Shown here: in pieces, positions 59,956 through 64,000 of the stretch
Position numbering within the stretch: the stretch's first letter is position 1
Layout: every line of letters starts with the position of its first letter
Source of the DNA: Semisulcospira habei
Lineage: Eukaryota; Mollusca; Gastropoda; Semisulcospiridae
Direction: 5' to 3'
DNA: 64,000 bases
Assembly (NCBI GenBank): GCA_036245525.1
Contig: BTPG01000003.1
Coordinates: 213,808,449 to 213,872,448, forward strand
Notes under the pieces: model-generated
The model's database searches: none
Seen by the model: the letters and a program-made list of their open reading frames with translations, nothing else
What the model was told of the DNA's origin: nothing
Translations under genes and position numbers: made by a program

Positions 59956-60396
59956 TCAACGGCTTTGGGTGTTACTGGTAATGTGGCGACTTCTGGTGTT
60001 GTTTTTGGAGTGTCTGATTTTTTGGTCAATGTACGAGTTTGTGGTTTGTATTTTTTTGTATAATTGATAACCTACGTAACCAAATCCGACAACAAATCCA
60101 GCAACTATATATTTTGTTGATTGAGGTTCAGGGACAGGGTCAGACTTAGTTGTTTGTCTTTCACTTTGATGTGGGTGTGATAGTCTTGTTGGTGTTGGTC
60201 CTGACGGTCCTGACAGTGGATCAGTTACATAAGCCTTTTCTGTTTGTGCTTGAAGCTGTAATTTTTTTTGTCTGTTATATTCGGCTAATCTTTTTCCAGC
60301 CTCAACCCTGCCTGGACTTTTAGCCTTAGTCACAGTTTGAACCTGTGTCAAAACAGGGACGGGGTTCAGTTGTGGAGTCGTCTGGGTTTCGTCCAT
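59956..60396 (-). CDS. Polinton-conserved protein with one TM segment (146 aa)
   Basis: Pro/Thr-rich start, basic segment KSPGRVEAGKRLAEYNRQKK, Pro-rich linker, transmembrane helix YIVAGFVVGFGYVGYQLY and a basic Arg/Asn tail. It overlaps the upstream 175-aa gene by about 70 bases in another frame. The overlap could be genuine or reflect a frameshift. Possibly a minor virion protein. Confidence 0.65.
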   Translation of the reverse strand: MDETQTTPQLNPVPVLTQVQTVTKAKSPGRVEAGKRLAEYNRQKKLQLQAQTEKAYVTDPLSGPSGPTPTRLSHPHQSERQTTKSDPVPEPQSTKYIVAGFVVGFGYVGYQLYKKIQTTNSYIDQKIRHSKNNTRSRHITSNTQSR

Positions 60397-60853
60397 TTTC
60401 TTCTGCAGTAAAATTTATTTTCGAAAAATCAATATGACTCCCTGTAACAAGTAAGGTTACCACAGGTGCAAGGTAATTTCCAAACTTGTAAAACATGACG
60501 TATGCTAATTTACCAATTGAACTTGAAACAATAGGATTGCTTTCAAGGTCGTGTGATAGACTGTCACAATCTACAGGTAGAAAGTGACTCACTGCTTTTG
60601 TGTATAGACATACAAGAGATCGACTTAAATCACGTGTCATTAGTGAGGCAATGTGGTTTTCATATTTAGCATGAAGTTTGATTAGCTCGTCAGCCGTAAG
60701 AGATTCAATATCCTCTGTCATGTATTGTTTCCCGAGATAAGTCTTTGATTTGCCTGAGACAATTACAGACGAAAGACGCTGTTTCTTAGAGTCTAAGTTT
60801 TTGTTCTCTACCGCATTGATATCATTCAATAGAAGGAGTTCATCAGGGTTCAT
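60326..60853 (-). CDS. Polinton-associated protein (175 aa)
   Basis: Acidic start (NPDELLLLNDINAVE), basic middle, helical region TADELIKLHAKYENHIASL and a hydrophobic segment (KLAYVMFYKFGNYLAPVVTL). No catalytic motif recognised. In order and strand with the virion cluster. Confidence 0.6.
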   Translation of the reverse strand: MNPDELLLLNDINAVENKNLDSKKQRLSSVIVSGKSKTYLGKQYMTEDIESLTADELIKLHAKYENHIASLMTRDLSRSLVCLYTKAVSHFLPVDCDSLSHDLESNPIVSSSIGKLAYVMFYKFGNYLAPVVTLLVTGSHIDFSKINFTAEENGRNPDDSTTEPRPCFDTGSNCD

Positions 60854-60883
60854 TTATAATGTAATTTAAAAAAATAATAAAAA

Positions 60884-61231
60884 TTAACTCTGCTGGCTCA
60901 CCTTGTGTAATACCACTTTATTAACTGTAACACTGACAATATAAACATTTAGTTTGCGTAGTTGTTTAAATATGCTATAACAAACTTCTCCTAACCAACC
61001 ATAGTTGGTATCATCAACTTTAAAAGTAGGTGTCTTTAAATCAACTGTCATGCACTCCACACCTGGATGCTCATCAACATAATCCAAAGTCACACTATAT
61101 GTAGCATATATTTCCAATGGTGCTGAAAGGCTTATGTAAGTCTGTTTGGGTGATATTAAGTCAGTAAAGTTCATAACATCTTTGAAACAGTGTGTGAGAT
61201 CAATCACTTGTATGATTTGTCCGTCTGTCAT
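60884..61231 (-). CDS. Unknown Polinton protein (115 aa)
   Basis: Beta-rich looking sequence (YISLSAPLEIYATYSVTLDY, VYIVSVTVNKVVLHK). Not recognised. Between the packaging ATPase and the 175-aa protein, with short gaps on both sides. A small capsid-associated (penton-like) protein is possible from position and size but unproven. Confidence 0.55.
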   Translation of the reverse strand: MTDGQIIQVIDLTHCFKDVMNFTDLISPKQTYISLSAPLEIYATYSVTLDYVDEHPGVECMTVDLKTPTFKVDDTNYGWLGEVCYSIFKQLRKLNVYIVSVTVNKVVLHKVSQQS

Positions 61232-61258
61232 TTTTATTAGTCAAGACAAAAGAATAAA

Positions 61259-61850
61259 TTAATTTACTAACCCATACCCTGTGGGCTGATCTGTCTTTAA
61301 AATGAGCTTTAGATGCTTAGTTGATCTCAGTTTATTTTTTACATCATCCCGTTCATGCTTATTTGGGATGACGTCGTTTTCCCTGAGACAGTCTTCAAGG
61401 CTGTCACAATCCTTACAGTAAAACAAACAGATAAACTTTAACTGTTCTCGAAAATCCTTTAATACAGCATTATATTTCTGAGTGAGAATCCATACACTGA
61501 TGTTTGCATGTCTGCCACTGAAAGCAAGTTCTGCTAATGTGTTTCTCTTCTTGACAATGTCTTTTTCTGCTGAGCAGTCATCAACAACAAACAATGTTGA
61601 CTGTCCTTCAAATTGTTTGTAAAAATATTGTAGGTAGTCATTCAGTTTTATCTCAGGGTCAACTAAGTATATGTTGCTGTCAGTCCAAATGAATAAACGG
61701 TTGTGATAAGCTTTGTTGTGTTTGATTGTAGGACAAAATATTACAATGTTTTCAAAATGGTGGATGTATTTTGTTTGTAGATTTACCACACCCTGTGGCA
61801 CCACAAAATAATCCACAGTGTGGGTCAAGGGTCATCAAGCTCCGATTCAT
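61259..61850 (-). pseudogene. DNA-packaging ATPase (FtsK/HerA, A32-like), frameshifted
   Basis: ATG at 61850 starts a frame with the Walker A motif GATGCGKST. The rest (IHHFENIVIFCPT, Walker B STLFVVDDCSAEKDI, sensor SGRHANISVWILTQKYN) is in another frame open from 61828 to 61259. A small indel near 61770-61800, between Walker A and the next strand, therefore disrupts it. The enzyme would pump element DNA into capsids. Confidence 0.85.
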
Positions 61851-61886
61851 TTTAATACACAATATAATTTTAATATATGTGTCCAC

Positions 61887-63155
61887 TTAGTCTGCACTCT
61901 GTATATTGAGTTGTGCGTCATATATCAGGTACAAATATATATTTATGGCTTCGGCTTTTTCAACCTTTTTTTGTATCTGGATTGTAATTCCATCACTGCC
62001 GTTTTCAACAGTACGACCTGACCCATGAAGGTAATCATCATCTGTACTACGAAGGTCTAGCCAAAGTGCATATTTGTTTGTCAGGTATTGACCAATCCTA
62101 ACGTCATACAGATGTAAATCTTTGCACACAATGTTTGCTGGTTTATCTCTAATCCTTCCACCCGCAAAATACTTTGTGATCTCATCGTAGTGTTGATAAG
62201 GTAACATTCCAGATGCGTACACTTGATTAGGGCGGCCTTCGATTGTACAAGACAAATGTGTAATCTTTGGATTGTAGGATTTTTCTGAATCCCGTTTGTA
62301 TGGAGCTGCTGGTTCAACAAACAACATAAGGATACCTTTCAGTGACCTGGCAGGTGTGTTCAAGTTTATGTTCCACATTGGGTCACTCTTGTCTTTGGGT
62401 ATTAAACTATGTCTAATCACCCTGTCATAATAAATTGGAAGTCTTGACTGGTACTGATTTTGTATGAGTCTGGCTAGATCAGTGTGTGTGACAATTTCAT
62501 ATTCCAAGGAAATGTTAGAGATCTTATATGTTGCACTAAGATCAGATGATTTAATAACTTTGGAGTAGTCATTGAAAGTTAGTTCAAAACTCAGACGGTC
62601 ATTCAGTGCTCCTTGATAATAAGGCAGATGAGCTGTTAGGATTTCAAACTCAAGTGGAATGTAAAATCTAGTTCCATATGTTTCTGCTATAATAATTTCC
62701 TTGGGTACCCCAGTAGTTACCTTATCTCCGGCATTGATTCGAAGTTCACCAACATTATCTGGCTGTATGCCTTGATAAATACGGTCTTCTCGTTCTTCTC
62801 TTGTGAGCCAAAGGTCTTTGTAACAGTAGAACACATCGGAGTCGTCAAGACTAAACACTTCCTGTCCTTCAAGTTTTACTTTAATAGTTCTAACAATTGC
62901 TCTGCCAAGATTGTCAACCAGTGTTCTGTTCACATCTGCATCTGATGAAAGTTCAATATTAAATGCTAGGCGTGCAGTGCCAGGAACAATAACGTCACTG
63001 GGGCCTAGGTTTGGAAACTTGACTGTAAGTGTTTGGTTCTGGTCTATGGTACTTGGATTGTTTGTGATGACGATTGATTGTCTTATGCCCTTAACACCCA
63101 GAGGCTCACGTAATTTTCTGTATGGGTCTAACTTTGATCCGTAAGACTGTGTCAT
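61887..63155 (-). CDS. Major capsid protein (double jelly roll)
   Basis: About 422 residues from Met MTQSYGSKLDPYRK (an upstream in-frame Met at 63170 is less likely). N-terminal jelly roll: NPSTIDQNQTLTVKFPNLGP, VIVPGTARLAFNIEL. Middle: YIPLEFEILTAHLPYYQG, DRLSFELTFNDYSKV. C-terminal: RPNQVYASGMLPYQHYDEI, TNKYALWLDLRSTDDDYLHG. This is the hexon-like protein conserved in Polintons and adintoviruses. Uninterrupted. Confidence 0.88.
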   Translation of the reverse strand: MTQSYGSKLDPYRKLREPLGVKGIRQSIVITNNPSTIDQNQTLTVKFPNLGPSDVIVPGTARLAFNIELSSDADVNRTLVDNLGRAIVRTIKVKLEGQEVFSLDDSDVFYCYKDLWLTREEREDRIYQGIQPDNVGELRINAGDKVTTGVPKEIIIAETYGTRFYIPLEFEILTAHLPYYQGALNDRLSFELTFNDYSKVIKSSDLSATYKISNISLEYEIVTHTDLARLIQNQYQSRLPIYYDRVIRHSLIPKDKSDPMWNINLNTPARSLKGILMLFVEPAAPYKRDSEKSYNPKITHLSCTIEGRPNQVYASGMLPYQHYDEITKYFAGGRIRDKPANIVCKDLHLYDVRIGQYLTNKYALWLDLRSTDDDYLHGSGRTVENGSDGITIQIQKKVEKAEAINIYLYLIYDAQLNIQSAD

Positions 63156-63231
63156 TTTTATTATGCACAATAAAAAATAATAAATTAATAAAACAATGGC
63201 AGCAGGATGATTTAATCATGAAGATTTTGAA

Positions 63232-63954
63232 ATGGATGACATGCATGATTTTGGTAATACAACAGATATGACAGATATGACAGATATGACAGGTACAAGA
63301 AATATTTACAGTTTACATCACGAACTTTTAGAAACCAAAGTGAACTCGTTTTATGATCATGTTGGTAATCGCCCAGACAACATAGATCCTAATCAGTTTG
63401 AACTTGATGGCAAGGGTCATTTATATTTAAATACTGTTGACAAAGGAAAAGTACTATTGACTAACAAAAAAGACCCTGGTAGGTTTAGGGCTTTAAGTAC
63501 AATCAAAAATGAAGGTGGTGTTGATACCTTGCGTCAACTTGGTATTGGTGGGTCTCCTGTCACGCCAAGACTTGTTAGTGCGCTTTACGACATGCAAACA
63601 AAGTTACCAACAGGGCAACAAATTGAAATGGTACCAGTAACAAGCCTACCAGAAATAGCAAACACAGTGATACAAGAAACTTCATTTACTGAAGGTCAAT
63701 TAAATGATGCTATGAAAACAATAGATGATCCGCCTTTGTCAATGAGAGAGATAATTGGCTTGGATAAATCATTGCAGACAATAAGAGGTGAGATGGTAAA
63801 TAATGTTGCCAAACTAGGTGAGCTTGATAAACACATAGAACGAGAAAAAGAGAAACTGGCTACAGCAGACAATGGGAATCTTGACACAGAAATGAAAGAA
63901 AGAATCCAACACAGATTAAATGATTTGCAGATAGAAAGATCAGGAAGGTTATAA
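63232..63954 (+). CDS. Unknown Polinton protein (240 aa), divergent from capsid gene
   Basis: Starts with Asp/Met-rich text and a short TDM repeat (in-frame ACAGATATG triplets at 63262-63290). Then comes a globular part (NSFYDHVGNRPDNIDPNQFE, GGVDTLRQLGIGGSPVTPRL) and a C-terminal coiled coil (LDKHIEREKEKLATADN). Transcribed away from the capsid gene, with 76 bases shared as a bidirectional upstream region. No family recognised. Complete and unbroken. Confidence 0.65.
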   Translation: MDDMHDFGNTTDMTDMTDMTGTRNIYSLHHELLETKVNSFYDHVGNRPDNIDPNQFELDGKGHLYLNTVDKGKVLLTNKKDPGRFRALSTIKNEGGVDTLRQLGIGGSPVTPRLVSALYDMQTKLPTGQQIEMVPVTSLPEIANTVIQETSFTEGQLNDAMKTIDDPPLSMREIIGLDKSLQTIRGEMVNNVAKLGELDKHIEREKEKLATADNGNLDTEMKERIQHRLNDLQIERSGRL

Positions 63955-64000
63955 GTGATTAGTATTGGGAGGGAAAAACTGAAAACACAAGTTAACAGGA

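Larger units (their letters stand above)
43450..64000. mobile_element. Maverick/Polinton (adintovirus-like) element, partial
   Basis: Carries the hallmark set: protein-primed polymerase B, retroviral-type integrase, FtsK/HerA-type packaging ATPase, double-jelly-roll capsid protein and several conserved small proteins. The polymerase is on plus, integrase through capsid on minus, and a last gene on plus. The left end is only estimated and no terminal inverted repeat was identified. The right end lies beyond the window. It is interrupted by an 11.2-kb transposon at 46259-57452 and has at least four further breaks. Confidence 0.9.

Overview
The window looks like nuclear DNA of an animal, most likely a lophotrochozoan and perhaps a marine gastropod mollusc. 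The reasons are introns, very dense (TC)n/(GT)n microsatellites, CR1-type LINEs with esterase ORF1s, a LINE with a 2A peptide, a Ty3/gypsy element with integrase ahead of reverse transcriptase, and a Maverick/Polinton. The taxon is inferred from repeat flavour only. I see no ordinary single-copy host gene, rRNA or tRNA. Almost all of it is mobile elements nested in one another.

Layout. 0-0.5 kb: end of a CR1-like LINE. 0.55-0.96 kb: a ~420 bp interspersed repeat also found near 15.9, 20.7 and 50.3 kb. 1.0-3.8 kb: a CR1-like C-terminal fragment split by a 5'-truncated LINE on the minus strand with a 9-bp target duplication. 4.3-10.1 kb: a long, decayed CR1-like LINE (esterase ORF1 with an in-frame 66-bp repeat, then endonuclease/RT), followed by (TC)n and another LINE piece. 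11.2-16.9 kb: non-coding tandem repeats, hairpins and duplications. 17.0-19.3 kb: a 2.2-kb inverted repeat. 19.4-22.4 kb: a 29-bp satellite hit by two retroelements. 23-28.5 kb: a minus-strand CR1-like LINE. 28.5-34.8 kb: two Gmr1-like Ty3/gypsy elements head to head. 36.8-41.5 kb: a nearly complete LINE whose ORF1 carries a 2A ribosome-skipping motif.

43.6-64.0 kb holds a Maverick/Polinton (adintovirus-like) element: protein-primed DNA polymerase B, retroviral-type integrase, small membrane proteins, packaging ATPase and double-jelly-roll capsid protein, running off the right edge. Several genes are broken.

The most striking object is an 11.2-kb insertion (46259-57452) inside the Polinton polymerase gene. 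It is flanked by TTAA, has short imperfect terminal inverted repeats, and carries two convergent intron-containing genes. One is a ten-exon THAP-type Kolobok-like transposase whose splice phases all agree (one frameshift in exon 1). The other is an intact three-exon gene for a cysteine-rich protein resembling the cytoplasmic 'ballast' domain of P2X7 receptors. Each gene begins about 340 bp from its end of the insertion, which suggests both belong to the transposon.
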